Part shown: positions 1 through 12,833 of the stretch, piece after piece
Layout of the letters: each line of letters begins with the position of its first letter
How positions within the stretch are numbered: position 1 is the stretch's first letter
Assembly: GCA_006176705.1 (NCBI GenBank)
Contig: QRFJ01002108.1
Location: forward strand, 1 to 64,000
Reading direction: 5' to 3'
DNA from: Cocos nucifera
Taxonomy: Eukaryota; Streptophyta; Magnoliopsida; Arecales; Arecaceae
DNA: 64,000 nucleotides
Made by a program: the position numbers and the translations under genes
The notes under the pieces: generated by a model
What the model saw: the letters and a program-made list of their open reading frames with translations, nothing else
Told to the model about the DNA's origin: nothing
Database searches by the model: none

Positions 1-1269
1 AGAGTAGAGAAAATGTTCCTTCGTAGGTAATGGTGCTCAGGTGATTGATCCCAAAACACAACGAGGCGCATATCAGATATAACTCGAGAATGGTAAGAGG
101 TAATGTAGTCAGAAATTGATTCGATGGCATTCGAACCAAGTCTGGACCTTGGGTAGATCCACCAGAAGTAAGTACCTATTGGGTGTAAATGGATCTTCAA
201 GAGAAAGATTGGTGCAGATGGGATGTGGAGACATTCAAGGCTAGACTAGTTGGCAAAGGATATTGCAACGCAAGGCATTGACTTGTCAGGATACCTTTTC
301 CCCAGTGGCTATGCTAAAATCCATCCGCACATTGCTTGCCGTTGCAGCCTATTTCGATTATGAAATATGACAAATGGATGTAAAAATGGCATTCTTAAAT
401 GGATATCTTGAGGAAGATATTTATATGGAACAACCACTAGGTTTCACATCTAGTGATACTGATCACAAGGTTTGCAAGCTTGTATAGAAAACTCTAAGAG
501 GGAATTAATACCCTTTAGACATGGTATTCATCTTTCCAAAAAGATGTGCCCTAGCACACCAGAGGAAATAGAATGCATGAGCAAGATCCCTTATGCTTCT
601 GCAATAGGGAGCCTCTGTATGCCATTGCTATGTACACGACTGATATAGCCCATGCTATGAGTGTCACAAGCAGATATCAGTCAAATCTAGATGAAGAACA
701 CCTGGACTTCTGTAAAATGTATCCTTAAAGTAACTGAGAAGAGTTAAGATATGATGTTGCTCTTTGGTAATCGAGAACTCCAAGTCCAAGGGATACACAG
801 GATCAGATTTCATATCGATGTAGCATGATCGAAAGTCGACATCTGGGAGTCTTATTTGTGTGCAATGTGGTGTCTTCAACTGGAAGAGTTCCAAGCCAAA
901 ACCATCGATAGTAGATTCCACCATAAAAGCAGAATATCCCATCAGAGGCTGCGAAGGAAACATTCTAGGTACAAAAGTTGTTTATGGAAATTGGAGTAAA
1001 TGCCTCAGATTGCCATTCTCTAACTGCCAACAAACATGGATGCATAGCCCTTGCTAAGGAGTTGAGGTCTCACCAGAAATTCCAGCAAATGTGAGCCGGC
1101 ATTTCACCTTATCCGCGATTACATCGAGAAGGATTACGTCGAGGTCAATGGAGAGTCGAACTCCACAGACAATGGTGGCAGACCCGCTTACACAGTCATT
1201 TGGGCCAGCAGAAGAATCGAAGCCCATCTTGAGAAGATGGAACTTAGACTTGTAGCCAATTGGCTTTAG
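1..1269 (+). pseudogene. Copia-1 reverse transcriptase/RNase H relic
   Basis: Relic of the copia pol C-terminal half. The first 480 bases match the start of the reverse transcriptase of the better preserved copy at 61.9-62.4 kb (DTFSPVAMLKS, QMDVK.AFLNGYLEED). At about 489 it jumps to ENSKRELIPFRHGI; about 350 bp, including the YVDD catalytic segment, is missing compared with the copy at 61553-61903. The rest is RNase H, ending in LVANWL and a stop at 1267-1269. Frameshifts and stops occur throughout. It shares diagnostic variants with copy A at 56.7-57.4 kb (IECMSK, STIKAE, DPLTQS, KMEL) that copy B lacks. It cannot encode an active polymerase. Confidence 0.85.
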
Positions 1270-1286
1270 GGACAAGTGGGAAGTAT

Positions 1287-3610
1287 TGTTAGAATATTGT
1301 GCCCTAGAAGCCAGAATGTGACACTTGTAATACACTTTCTAAGCGGCAAAATATAATTTGACTATAATCAATAAAATGGGTTATTTCTATCACATATGTG
1401 TATTTAGTGTCTGATGATACATCCTTTTAGCTTATAATATGATAATTCATTATTTTCAAGAGTTTGAAATTTAAGACATGAGTAATCATTCTAAACTCAA
1501 AAATGCTTCGACATAGGGATCATCACGAGGATGGTTGATTGATTCAGAAGATGGTGTACAATCACTTCTGTTTTAGTAGATGGAAGTCGAGTCTACGGTG
1601 TGGAGACATCGGAGCAAAAGTATAGTTACTCGTTAGAGAACGAGGGCAATGAGCATGACCCACCTCGAGAGTCATAGGGAGTCTACTTCTCGTCAATTGA
1701 CTGACTCGATGCTGCAGTGTGTGGTCTAGTTCTTTGATCTGAGTGCATCGATAGTTTCACCTTGAGGGGTTATCAGTTTGACTACACCATAACTCGGTCT
1801 CCTAGCCATATTGGAACCCTGAGGTTGTATGTTTGGCTATAGCATGTTCATTGTAGGAACTGGATTGCATCCAAGATGGAATCTATCTACCTCGGTGGTA
1901 GAGGAGATAGCCTTATGATGCTTCATAAGAAATCAGGTCAGAAGCCCATGGCCATAGGCAGCGTAAAATATAGAAGAGTTTCTATTTAAGTTTTCACATC
2001 GGACTTGAATCGAATGATTTACATTATATTGATAGAGGACTTAGGGTTTGATTGAGTTCACCTAACCATAAATATCTGATCGAGGCTCAAGATAGAAGAA
2101 CTAATCATACAGGTAGCTGCATGAAGAGGTTCACATTCATCTATCTGATGGGTTGCCACCATATACTGCTACGGTTGTCATTGGTGGATTTTGGGAGCAA
2201 TTAGGAATGATTTAGGATGTATCGATCATTCTAGCTGTTCGAATCAAAAGAGTTCTGATCATCGAAAGGAGTTTCGATGATATTCGATGATAGAGATCAT
2301 GAACATATCCATTACCATCACAGAAAATTGAATCTAACTGGGTCACACACAATAAGGTTTTGAATCTGATGATCATCAATGAATTGATCCATTCAATTTG
2401 ATCTGAATTGATATTTAGTTAGGGTTCAAGAAAATCGTCTTAGCAGCACTCGATGAACCTAACATCTTCTTTTGCTATCTTAAAATAGTTATCCTGATTG
2501 TAGCCAAATGGTTTGTGCTCGATCAGAGCCTTTCACTTGGTCTGACTGGAGCCTGTCTAGGTTAGAAAAAGGTTGGTCTTATTTTGTAAGATAATACTAC
2601 CATTTTTGGTCACCTGCCATTTTTTCATCCTTTGACTTTGATTAAAAGTTGACCTTGACTGCGTCAAAATATTGATCATTGATACTTTGACTTCTGTTCA
2701 CGTGTCACACACTATTTGAGAGCTGGTGGGGCTTGTCTCCTGCCAGAATCCCTAAGCAAGGAGGAGGGCGCACGACACCCTGGCATGTGCAAGCTGGAGG
2801 CGCCCAGGAGGCCCTATGGACAATAGACTCATCTCCTTTTTGGATTCCGATTAGACTTTTCCTAAGAATCAAGTTTGACTGCATCTAGGTTGCCAATCTA
2901 AGGAGAATCCAAGGGACTCTATCCCACCAATCAATTTTAGATTGATTTCACAAAGGATTTGTGTATGTGTGGAAAGAAGAGGAGTTGGATACACGCATAG
3001 TCTATAAATAAGACCCTGCGGCCCAACTCAAAAAGCATTTGAAAATTTCATGCCCCCAAGGCTGCCTCTCTTCTCCTCCTCTCATGCCAAATCCATTTCT
3101 CCCCTTCCTCTCCATGGCCCAAAGAGTTTAGGATCAATTTGGTTGCAATCCAGATGAGAGAAAGGCAACAGAAAGCTATAGGCTGTGCTGCTGCAATAAG
3201 GTAACTGCTGATTCTTAAATGGTGTTTTGAAGATCCTCCCAAATTAGATCCAGATTCTAAATTTTTGGAGATGTGATAGAGAGAAGAGGATCTACTAGTC
3301 ATGCCTGAGTAGATATCGGTAGAGGCGAGCACTTGCATGGCAGATCCAGAACCTTCTCGCTATTAGGTTCATACGAGTAAGATGAGCGGATTCACGCACC
3401 ATGAAGGATAATCTAGACTTAACTACATTAGGAAATATGTTATTAATTTCTAAATTTATTTTAATTATTAACATAATAATAAAGATCAGCATCATAAAAT
3501 ATTCATCAAATCTGATTCAGATCCAAGAGAGACAAACATTTTTCGAAATAATGATTTCTTGATTTGATAGATCTGACGAACCCTGGTTTGGAAAATCAGG
3601 ATTTCCTTCA
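1287..3610 (+). repeat. Copia-1 3' LTR (+)
   Basis: 2324-bp LTR from TGTTAGAATATTG to GATTTCCTTCA, so it has TG...CA ends. It aligns over its length with the reverse complements of 54338-56676 and 58475-60757. A TATA box (ctataaata, from 3003) sits about 600 bp before the LTR end and is kept in all three copies. It is more diverged than the other two. Confidence 0.88.
3002..3012 (+). promoter_or_regulatory. TATA box of Copia-1 LTR
   Basis: ctataaataag followed by accctg. The same block is found, reversed, at 54931-54946 and 59048-59062, so it is conserved in every Copia-1 LTR here and marks the likely U3/R boundary. Confidence 0.6.
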
Positions 3611-3614
3611 TTAA

Positions 3615-4272
3615 GGACTCAATCTCATGATTAATCATTAGGGCTTACTCCTCATCTACTTGAGGTAGATTAGATTTTTTTTGGTATTGCAATCTAATTT
3701 TCTTAAGAACATGCATAGCCAACATACACCTCAGATTTCGAATGGCCAAGGAACCAAGTTATGGTTAGTCAACTATAACACTCTCAGTAAACTGTCGATG
3801 TACTTTAAATCAAAAGAATCAAACACACCATACAGCATTGAGCTAGTCATCAATGAGAGTTAGACTTTCTTATGACTGCTCGAGGTGTCACGCTAAGTTG
3901 CCACTTATTCTTTAATGAGTACCTATACTCTCGCTTTTGATATCTTCTCTACACCATAGATCTCAGAACATATCTATCCTATGAAAGCCGATCGTATACC
4001 AATCTTTCAAGATCGAATCATTTCCTCATAATGACTTACGGTTCGGAAGCAGTTTTGAGTTATATGAAAATTCATATCTTTAAATTTTTTAAACTCTTGA
4101 AAATATTGAATTTATCATTTTTATTAACTCAAGGATGTATCACAGACACTTTAAATACACATTATGATAGAAAAAAACTCTTTTATTAATTTATAGTTAA
4201 AATTACAAAATTGCTCTTAGAAGTGTATTACAAGTATTTAGCCAATCTGACTTTTAATGCAAATATCTAACA
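3615..4272 (-). repeat. Copia-1 LTR fragment, inverted
   Basis: 658 bp matching the part of the Copia-1 LTR at 56025-56676, in the same (minus) orientation. Its right end is the exact LTR start (TGTTAGATAT on the minus strand, ending at 4272). Instead of the polypurine tract seen after the LTRs at 56677 and 60758, it is followed by Copia-2 internal sequence, so it is probably part of a solo LTR inserted in Copia-2. The rest of this LTR is presumably left of the plus-strand Copia-1 that interrupts it. Confidence 0.75.
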
Positions 4273-5279
4273 ATCAGTTTGACTGATTTCAATCAGTAAG
4301 ACTGAATTAGGTGCCCATGGATGAAAATTGATCCTAGTCCTAACCAATTAACTTGGTGAAGTCAGTGGAAGGATTTGACTTGGTGAAGTCAGTGAGAGTA
4401 ATTTGATCCAGTATCCTTTCTATCCTTAAATCATACGTAACCTAAATCTCTAAATTATAGGTCTCTTTTAAATAACTAAGTTATGGAGATAATCGAGTCA
4501 TTAGCCTCCATTAAGGATGAATAGTAATTGAGTCCAATTTTTCTAAGTGGACATTAGAGGTACCTCAACTATGGTTCATCTAGATATTGAAATTACATAT
4601 CCATACAATATATGATTAGGTCGCATCTTTTAATGGTGATCATGTGGCTTAAAGCTTTTTTGGGCCTGGTATATTCAATTTGGTTTGATGCACTTGAACT
4701 CAATTCATGTTAATGGTAGATCTACCATATCTTTTCAGCTGGAGGCCATAGCCTATTAATTAGTTTCTTAGGATACAAAACCTAAATATTAAAAATTATT
4801 TGGAGAAATAATTGAATTTACAAACCATATCATGTAGATATACACGGATTGGCCAGAGCTTCCTCGAAGCCCATTTGTAGTCCTATGTGTGAACAGTACC
4901 CTAAGGAGTTTAGTTGTAATTTCTCGAATGGAGGTAAAGGCTATCAATTCGTTTAAAATAGGTGGAAGGATCTTTAGACTAAGTCCAAGTCTTTAGGATT
5001 AAATAATTCGAGTACATAATAAGGTTTCATATTTTCTTTTTAAATTAAAATAGAATGGCTTGTGTAAGTCTTACTCCATTTGTTGTTGGACAGTAGGGCA
5101 AGTATTTAGGGACTCTAAGACGAGAGGTCTATGTTTTTGTGGGGCGGAACCCCAAAATCAAGCAGATCCAAAGCAGGAATGGTTTCTCTTGACTCCGAAA
5201 TAGGCTGCACAGTGAGAAATTAACAAGTGGGTTGCTGCTCAAGGCTGTTATATTGATAACATCTTGTAATTTTTTTATT
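4273..5279 (+). other. Copia-2 gag/5' internal remnant
   Basis: No open frame. The segment is homologous to the reverse complement of about 27.8-28.6 kb, which lies upstream of pol in the minus-strand Copia-2; shared landmarks are the phrase tttaggtgcccatg (with a near match here), cctagtcct and repeated 'gacttggtgaagtcagtg' / 'gacttggtaaagtcagtg'. It is therefore read as the decayed gag region of Copia-2. The 5' LTR is not in the window. Confidence 0.6.
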
Positions 5280-8269
5280 TATGATATAATCTACCCTGGG
5301 TATTTAGATACTGGGAGTCCATTCTATATGCAATTCATTGCATGGACTTCAAAAATTGTAGAATTAGAAAGTTTGAGAATGACAAAAGATTCCTTAATTG
5401 GGATAGAAGTAAAGTTTTCAGTCTCTAGCATTGAAACTTCTTGAGCTTATTTTAAAAAATATAATGTCGTTTTAAAGTGACTGTCATTATTGTCTCTCTT
5501 TTATTGATGAACATAATTATGTTGGCTTTTAGCACAAAGATGGTTATTGTTTGTTAATAAAAAAAAAATTATGTGATTATCATTATGAATTATGTTACAG
5601 TATATGGGATAATAAGAAATTATAATTTATATTTTATTCATAGTCTATTAATGAATGTACACATCAAAACAATGTTCGAAACTAGATTAATATCATCGAT
5701 GCCTATCTTTGGCACTTAGGCCGATTCATATAAATAGAAATAGGATTAACAAGTTTAGTCAAGGAGCATATCCTTAGCATACGATGATTATGAAATCATT
5801 AAAATACCTGTGGTCCTATCTTCTTTTGGTAAGATGATGAAAAATCATTATTTACCTAAAAAAGATGAACCGGGCCATGAGCTTCTGTTATGTGGGGACC
5901 TTAAATATAGGTTGCTAGAGTATGAATTTTACTATTTCATTATTTTACTGAATTTGATCTATTTAGGTATGGGTTACATCTATTCTTATTGAAGAGTAAA
6001 TTCGATTCGTTTGAAATGTTCAAACAATATCAAAATGAGGTAGAAAAATAACTTGAAAAGAGTATTAAAACTCTTCGATCAGATCGAGGAGGTAAATATC
6101 TTTCAAATGAGTTTTTGACATATCTAGGAGAGAATGAAATTCTCTCACAATGGATCTCTCCTGAAATACCACAGCATAATGGTGTGTCTAAGAGAAGAAA
6201 TCGAATTCTGTTAAACATGGTTCGGTCCATGATGGGGTTTGCAAGTCTACCAATTTTATTCTAGGGTTATGCGCTAGAAACTGCTTATTTTATTTTAAAA
6301 AATATTCTGAGCAAATCTATTGCAAAGTGTCTATATGAGATATGGACTGGGCATAAGCCGACATTCTCTTACTTTAAGGTATGGTGATGTCCAGCTTATG
6401 TTAAAAGTTTGCGGCTAGAAAAGCTTGGACCTAGGTTTGATAAGTGCTTGTTCATAGGATATCCTAAGAAAACTAGAGGTGATTACTTCTATCTTGCTGA
6501 AGTTCATCAATAATAGAGCAGTCTTTTTGGAAAAAAAGTTTCTTAGGGAAGGAATAGCTACCTTTAATGTGAACTTAATGAAGTTTGATAGGTGGAAGAA
6601 CTGACACATTCTAGTGAAGCTCCAAAGATGGATTTGATAAATTCAAACCTAGAGCCCATTGTAGAGGCACCTTTAAGAAGATCTGGTAGAGTACCACATC
6701 ACCGGATAGATACTATAGTTTCTTGGTCCGGGATGGTGATCCACCTACATGGATGCCATGCAGAGGTCTGACTTCGATAAATGGCTAGAAGTCATGAAGT
6801 TCGAAATAGAGTCCATGAAGGTCAACAGTGTATGGACACTGGTTGATCCACCTAAAGGGATAAAATTCATTGAATGTAAGTAGATTTTCAAAAGAAAAAG
6901 GAGTGCAGATGAGAAGGTGGAGACCTATAAAGCCCATTTGGTTGCCAAGGGATATCGTCAATATTATGGTATTGACATGATGAGACATTTTCTCTAGTGG
7001 CAATGCTCAAGTCCATTTAGATTATGCTTGTGATAGTAGCACATCCGGACTATGAGATTTGGCAAATGGATGTACAGACAGCTTTTCTAAATGGAGAGAT
7101 GGATGAAAATGTGTATATGATACAGCCTGAGGATTTCACATCCACAGATGAGTCCAAGATATGCAAGCTTCAAAGATCCATCTACGGATTGAAGTAGGCA
7201 TCGCAAAGTTGGAACATGCATTTTGATAAAGTGATCAGAACATATGTCTTCATTAAGAATAGAGAAGAACCCTGCATGTATAAATGGGCTAATGATTCTA
7301 TAGTAGTATTTCTTGTACTGTATGTGGATGATATTCTCTTAATCGGGAATGACATCCCTACATTATAGGGAATAAAGGTTTGGCTGTCATCATAATTCTC
7401 CATGAAGAATTTGGAAGAATCTTCCTATATCCTAGGAATGAAGATTTATAGGAATAGATTTTAAAAGATTGCTTGGATTATTCCAGTCCACGTATATCGA
7501 TATCATGCTGAAGAGGTTCGGCATGGAGAATTCCAAGAAGAGCTATCTCCCGATAGGCCATGAAATTATACTCTCAAAGAGGGATTGTCCAATAACTCCT
7601 CAAGAAAGAAAGTATATGAGTAGGATTCCATATGCTTCAGCAATAGATTATATTATGTATGCCATAACGTATACGAGACCAGATATAGCATACTCACTAA
7701 GGATAGGAAGTAGATACCAATCTGATCCGGATGAGAATCACTAGAAGGTTGTAAAGACAATCTTGAAGTATTTGAGGAATACTAAGGACCAGTGGCTTAT
7801 TTATGGAGATGCTGACTTGAAACTTATGGGATATACTAATTTTAGTTTTCAGTCAGATCATAATAATAGTAAGAGTGTGATAGGTTATATGTTTATCCTA
7901 AATGGTAGAGCAGTCTGCTGAAAGAGTTCTAAGTAGCATAATGTGGTTGATTCTATATGCAAAGCAGAGTACGTCGCGGCATCTAATGCTACAAAGAAAG
8001 CTATATGGTTGTAAAAATTCATCGATGAGCTAGAAGTGGCACCCTTCTTGGATGGTCCGATTCTGCTATACTATGACAACACTGGAGCCATAGCTCAAGC
8101 GAAGGAGCCGAAGGCATATCAACACACCAAGCATATTCTGCGTCGCTACCACCTTGTACAAGAGATCATGAAGCGAGGTAATGTCGACCTTCAGAAGATC
8201 GATGGAAAGGATAACGTGGCCAACCTATTTACTAAGGCTCTCGGAATCAAAGATCTCAACAATCACTAA
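5280..8269 (+). pseudogene. Copia-2 pol relic (protease, integrase, RT, RNase H)
   Basis: Domains in copia order. Protease-like piece at 5300-5444 with LDTGSP. Integrase at about 5690-6600: a trace of the HHCC region, then RSDRGG (second catalytic Asp) near 6080, an ISQ/LSQW block and a SERRN-like block near 6190. Reverse transcriptase at about 6790-7460: SVWTLVDPPKG, QMDVQTAFLNGEMDEN, SIYGLK, and an intact YVDDILL near 7322. RNase H at 7470-8269 with SRYQSDPDE, YDNTGAIAQAKEP and a stop at 8267-8269. Many in-frame stops and shifts show it is dead. Ty1/copia identity is certain; the lineage (Angela/Tork-like by general similarity) is only an impression. Confidence 0.88.
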
Positions 8270-9254
8270 TAGAAGATGGGTATTTGATACTATTTTGAGT
8301 GGATTTAGTCTAAGTAGGAGTTGTTGGAAAATATATTCTAAAGCCAATCATCTAGGTTGTAGATGGTTGAGCTGAATGTAATTTGTACTTAAATTTTAAA
8401 TGAATAAAATTATTATTTTGATATTTTATCACTCTTATGCATCTTCCTGTAATGAATTCTTCTATGATGAAATTCTTAGGACTATTTAGACTCGATAAAG
8501 AAGGATTTATCATTTAGTCCTTAAATCTGTTCATGATCAAATGATACATTGTTACTAAGGACGATAATATTTATCGAGTGTAGGTCATTGTGTGCCATAT
8601 GGATTGGTTGTCCTCTTAACTAAAGAGTATGGAGATATTGGTATTGCATATAGGTGAGATGTAGGGATCATCTGCACTGAACATGACCAACTCTGGAGCT
8701 CTTCTACTATCAAGATTTGCTCTGATGGAATATAGATATAAATGTCCCTCCGACTTGAGATCACTATAGTGACTTTCAAGCAACTCACTGTGCTTTGGTG
8801 CTGGACTACCTAAATTTTTAATTCAATGATGGAAGGTTTCTAGGCACAGTCAAGTACTTGAGAAGTTGGTGTGTGTATCAAGATGGCATTGATCACTCCT
8901 GATTTCAGAAGCTATGTTCAATTATGTTTTAATTAGCAAATCCTTGGCTAGGGTAGTTCTAGTGAAGGGTCATAGGACTAATTTCTTTGAAACATGATTT
9001 GGATGTACTTATCAGGGTTGACAACTTAACTCTAAGTCATCCTATACATAGAGGTCAAAGGTATGAATTATGCGGTAACCATATTCACGTAGATTCTGAA
9101 TGTTGTGATTATGACTATTTGACCTATCTGAACGTTGGGTACCATTGCTAGATGGTCACTTTGATTAGTACAGAAAGTGGTTCTTGTGCTATCGGCTTAG
9201 ATTCGAACCTACGGAATCACACACACTAGAGTTTCCTATCTAATGTGATGGCTG

Positions 9255-9590
9255 GTGAAGAGTCCCACTAGACTAGGACTCTTCGATCGAGAGTCTTATT
9301 TTATTAGGACTCTAAGTCCTGGTTGTCTAGAACTCTATGATTAGGAGTCCTAGTGGACTGGGACTCTATGGTCAAGAGTCTCTCTAGATTGAGACTCTTC
9401 AACCAAGAGTTCTACTGCTCTGAAACTCCAAGTCCTACTTCTTCAGAACTCTATGATCAAGAGTCTGGACTCTGTGATCATAAATTTTACTTATTTTGGA
9501 CATCGAGATCAAGAGTCCTATTGGTTTGGGACTCTTCAATCAAGAGTTTCATTTTGATGGAACTCTGTTGTCCAGATATCCACTGTATTT
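9255..9590 (+). repeat. GAGTC minisatellite in Copia-2 LTR
   Basis: Degenerate tandem array of units of about 25-35 bp built on gactct(t/a)(c/t)gatcaagagtcc. Each unit is itself nearly palindromic (GACTC...GAGTC). About ten units are visible. No such array is seen in the minus-strand copy of the LTR. Confidence 0.7.
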
Positions 9591-9885
9591 GGATTATGTA
9601 TTTATGAGAGATTTAATTGGTGATTTGATTACTAATTAACTTAATTTGATTGAGTAATTATTTTTGGATCAAGTTCAATTGAATTGGATTCAGTTGGATT
9701 TGACCTAATTAGATTATGTGATGACCTAATCGCTAAGAAAGTTTGATCCCTAATTTGATAAAGGATTGGGCTTAATTAATTTTTTATTTGATTAGGATTT
9801 AACTAAGCCTAATTGAGCCTAAATTAGTTGGATTTAATCTAGTCTAATTGGGCCTAACCAATTTGGATTGGGTTGGTGTTGCCCA

Positions 9886-11292
9886 GCTAGATAACCCAAG
9901 AGGGGGGGGTGTATTGGGTTATTAAAACTTTTATCAAATTTAATGAGTGATATGTAGAGTAAATAAAGGACTGTATAATTAGAAAGTTATTAAGCAGTAA
10001 AAGAAAAGACCAACACACAAGAGGAGAAGCACACTCACAAGTACAATGGATTTATAGTGGTTCGATGCACTTTCAACACCTACATCCACTCCTCAAGCAA
10101 CCCCTTGAAAATTTTCACTATAATCATCTGATTACAGTATGTTTGTTTTTACCGGGCTTACAAACAAATTTAATTAGTTTTACCCAGGTCAACCAATCAA
10201 AATTTTTACAAGCCTTCAACTTAAGGCTCCTCTAAACTAAACTAAGTTTGGTACAATGATAACCCTTCAAGTTTCTGCCCCAACTGAAACTCTAACACCA
10301 AATTAGACAAAGAAGAAAATACAACACTGTGAAACCATATTTCGGTTTGGATAATTATCGCTGTAGCTTGTCTTCTTGAAAATACTTTAAATGTTTCTAA
10401 TAAATGCTCTCTTTCCTCTTTGAATGCACTCAGAAGAATCAAGAAAGTATTGAATGAGAGTTGGTGAACTTTCTTTCAGTCTAACTTTTCTTGAAATGCT
10501 ATCTTTTTCTCTTTTAGGTTGTCTCTAGATCTTAAACTATGTTTTCGTTTTATATTTTTCTTTTTTTTTTTATCCTTAATCATTTCTAAATGTTTTTTTG
10601 GTGATTTGATAAGAATTCTGGCCATTTATGATCGTTGAAGATTGAAGTTAGCCATTGAAAAAAGATTCTAGCCATTGCATCTGTTAGACTCCGTCGAGCT
10701 AGCTCGATTCATGATTCGAGTCAACTCGAGTATAGTTTCTACGCAAAGCATCGTTCTGTCCTTCTAAGAGAGTCGGCTCGATTTTGTGTCGAGTTGGCTT
10801 GATCGGCAATCAACAAAAATAATGTTTCTATTGATCTGAGACATCCAGCTTAGTTGGAGCTTTGAGCTGGCTCGATCAGTAGAACTCCTAAACAAATCTT
10901 CTACCACTCTAAGACAACTGGCTCGATTGGGAATCGGGTCGGCTCGATCAATAGTAATTCGAAACTGATCTTTTATCTTTCTGAGATAGCTGGCTCGGAT
11001 CCAAATCGAGCTGGTTTGACTGTATGCCAAGCCAATGAGATAAATGCGTGCCGTGCCAGGATTGGCTTGAATCAAGGATGGATCAGCTTGGGCTTTGAGA
11101 GAGAACTCTACTTACTCCAAAACCATTTCAAAAATAGTTCCAAATAACTCAAAGATCTTCATTTGATTATGGATTCATTTAGCGACCTTTTCCTTTCTAT
11201 AAGAAAAATAGACTTTAGCATTCTTGAAAAGTGTTAGTATTAAGGTTATGCTCTAATATTTTGTAATTATCAAAATCATTTCTGGGGGCAAT
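9886..11292. repeat. Unclassified interspersed repeat inside LTR
   Basis: Interrupts the LTR. It starts with 'taacccaagaggggggg...attgggttatt' and later has 'tatagtggttcgatgcac...cctacatccactcctcaagcaa' and 'gttttaccgggcttacaa'. I recall similar phrases from repeats spread through many plant genomes, but I cannot assign a class and see no coding region. Both edges are approximate. Confidence 0.45.
10690..11050. repeat. GGCTCGAT degenerate repeat
   Basis: Within the preceding repeat, the words ggctcgat / gagctggctcg recur roughly every 70-90 bp (near 10690, 10781, 10866, 10921, 10941, 10991), separated by 'tctgagac' or 'tctaagac' blocks. Similar words (gagctggctc, ccgactaggg, agccagctc) are found at 51830-51960 inside the CACTA region. 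Confidence 0.5.
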
Positions 11293-11558
11293 AGTTGGTT
11301 CAATTAGATGAGAGATTTTAAGACTAATTTGACCTAGTCTTCCATGTGCCACCTCACCCTCTTTGCACCAATTTTTTCTCCACAAGAAAGATGTTCTCAT
11401 GAATTTTTTTCCATGCAAAAGAAGGCTTGCACCCTCCCTTCTCATGTCCTAAATAGATGGGCTTGATCTGGTTGCAATTTGAATTCAAATGGGATTTGAA
11501 TTCAAATAGCAAATTACTTCATCCCAACTCTTCCACACGCCACCTTGACTTGTGCGCT

Positions 11559-11568
11559 CTATAAAATT
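11559..11568 (+). promoter_or_regulatory. TATA box of Copia-2 LTR
   Basis: ctataaaatt, about 720 bp before the LTR end. Position in the LTR and sequence fit a U3 promoter; there is no independent support. Confidence 0.4.
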
Positions 11569-12282
11569 TTTGGTATTTTTTCTGAGCAAGATTTTTTTAA
11601 TACTCCTCTCCTATAGTTCATGAACCCTTCCATAGCCTAAAAAAAATAAGAAAAAAAATTTGAGAAGAAAAATTGGGAGAGAAATCTAGGCGCTAGGGTT
11701 GGAGTGTTGTGCTGCCCTAGATCTTGATCTAGGGTTTCTATTCTTATTTTGCAAGATCTACACATTAGATGTTCATGAGATTTTTTTGAGTACTTCCTCA
11801 TCCTCTCTTCTACCCATCCCATTGATTCGGAGCTTCTAAAGTTTTGGTGGAGGGAGATCGAAATTGTTCGATCTAATCCAGCTGTTAAGAGCATTCTTCA
11901 TCGAGCTAGCACTTAGGAGGAGCTGATCAGGATCAGGACCTTGTGTGGACCATCCATGGAGGCCAAATGCATGTGTGGCTATGTTGCGATGATTAGATCT
12001 ACCTGGTGTTCACATCGATGGTGACTCGATTGTGGAGATCATCTATTCATGCAAGATAACGTGTTTTGAATATGTAGTATAATAAAAATGTTTTACTATT
12101 CATTATTCTTATTTTCAGATTTAATTGCATGCACATATATTTCATATTAGATCCTAGTATTGTAGGGTTTGTAGATCAAATCTATAGCCTTTTAAAATTA
12201 ATTAGATTAACTTTTATTTCTACTATAACTAATTTTCAAAAAAATTTGAAAGTAGAGCTAGAAACCTGCATGCTTTCTAGCA

Positions 12283-12623
12283 AAATCAATAGGCCCAACA
12301 TAATTGTTTTGATTATAGGTTTGTATTGGGTCGTTACTAGATCTATATTATAGAAGTTTAAAGCATATATTAAAAACCAATCAAGTATGTATTAATTGGA
12401 TATATATTGTATACTGATGAATATGATATTTTAAAAATTATATCAATTTGCTTGAAAATATATATAGGTCGTAGACGACTAACTTGTTAAATATGTATCA
12501 TCTGATCATGTATTATGTACTGTGAATACATTTTATGACCATTGAAAGGAAGAGATTCTATATTTTGGAGGGAGATCTCACAGAGAAATGGAGAGATAAC
12601 AATAGCTTGGTGAAAAAAAGGGC

Positions 12624-12655
<32 letters not shown>

Positions 12656-12734
12656 TATACAAGCAGAGAGCGTCATTGCTGATGCTACGAGATAGATGTG
12701 CTAAAAAAAAATCCATACAGTGCCCATGAGGGAT
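12283..12734. other. AT-rich spacer with (GA)n
   Basis: Between the Copia-2 LTR and the MULE. No gene is recognised. It holds a (GA)12 microsatellite at 12632-12655 preceded by two A-runs. Confidence 0.5.
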
Positions 12735-12833
12735 TTTTATTCCGAGCTCTTTTTCATACTAATGTAAAATTAAAAATTATTTACCAAACTAATGCAGGTT
12801 TCAACTTAATTACCAAAATGATGCAAAAGGATA

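Larger units (their letters stand above)
1..3610 (+). mobile_element. Copia-1 element (+), 3' part only
   Basis: Ty1/copia element on the plus strand, entered from the left edge. It holds decayed reverse transcriptase and RNase H sequence, a polypurine tract just after the pol stop (about 1269-1283, gacaagtgggaagta) and a 3' LTR starting TGTTAGA. The same family is seen twice more on the minus strand at 54338-57407 and 58475-64000. The 5' part lies outside the window. The sequence after the LTR end (ttaag, 3611-3615) runs into an oppositely oriented Copia-1 LTR, which suggests insertion into an older LTR of the same family. Confidence 0.85.
8322..12282 (+). repeat. Copia-2 3' LTR (+), with later insertion
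   Basis: Begins TGTTGGAAAATAT right after a decayed polypurine tract (8306-8321) and ends near tgctttctagca (12282), which matches the end of the minus-strand Copia-2 LTR (22349-25388) read in reverse. Shared blocks include ctaaagccaatcatct at the start, an 'attcgaacctacg' block near 9205, and a 'gagctagcact...ccaaatgcatgtg' block near 11900. It is about 0.9 kb longer than the other copy because of an inserted repeat (about 9886-11292) and its own minisatellite. A TATA-like ctataaaatt is at 11559-11568. Confidence 0.75.
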
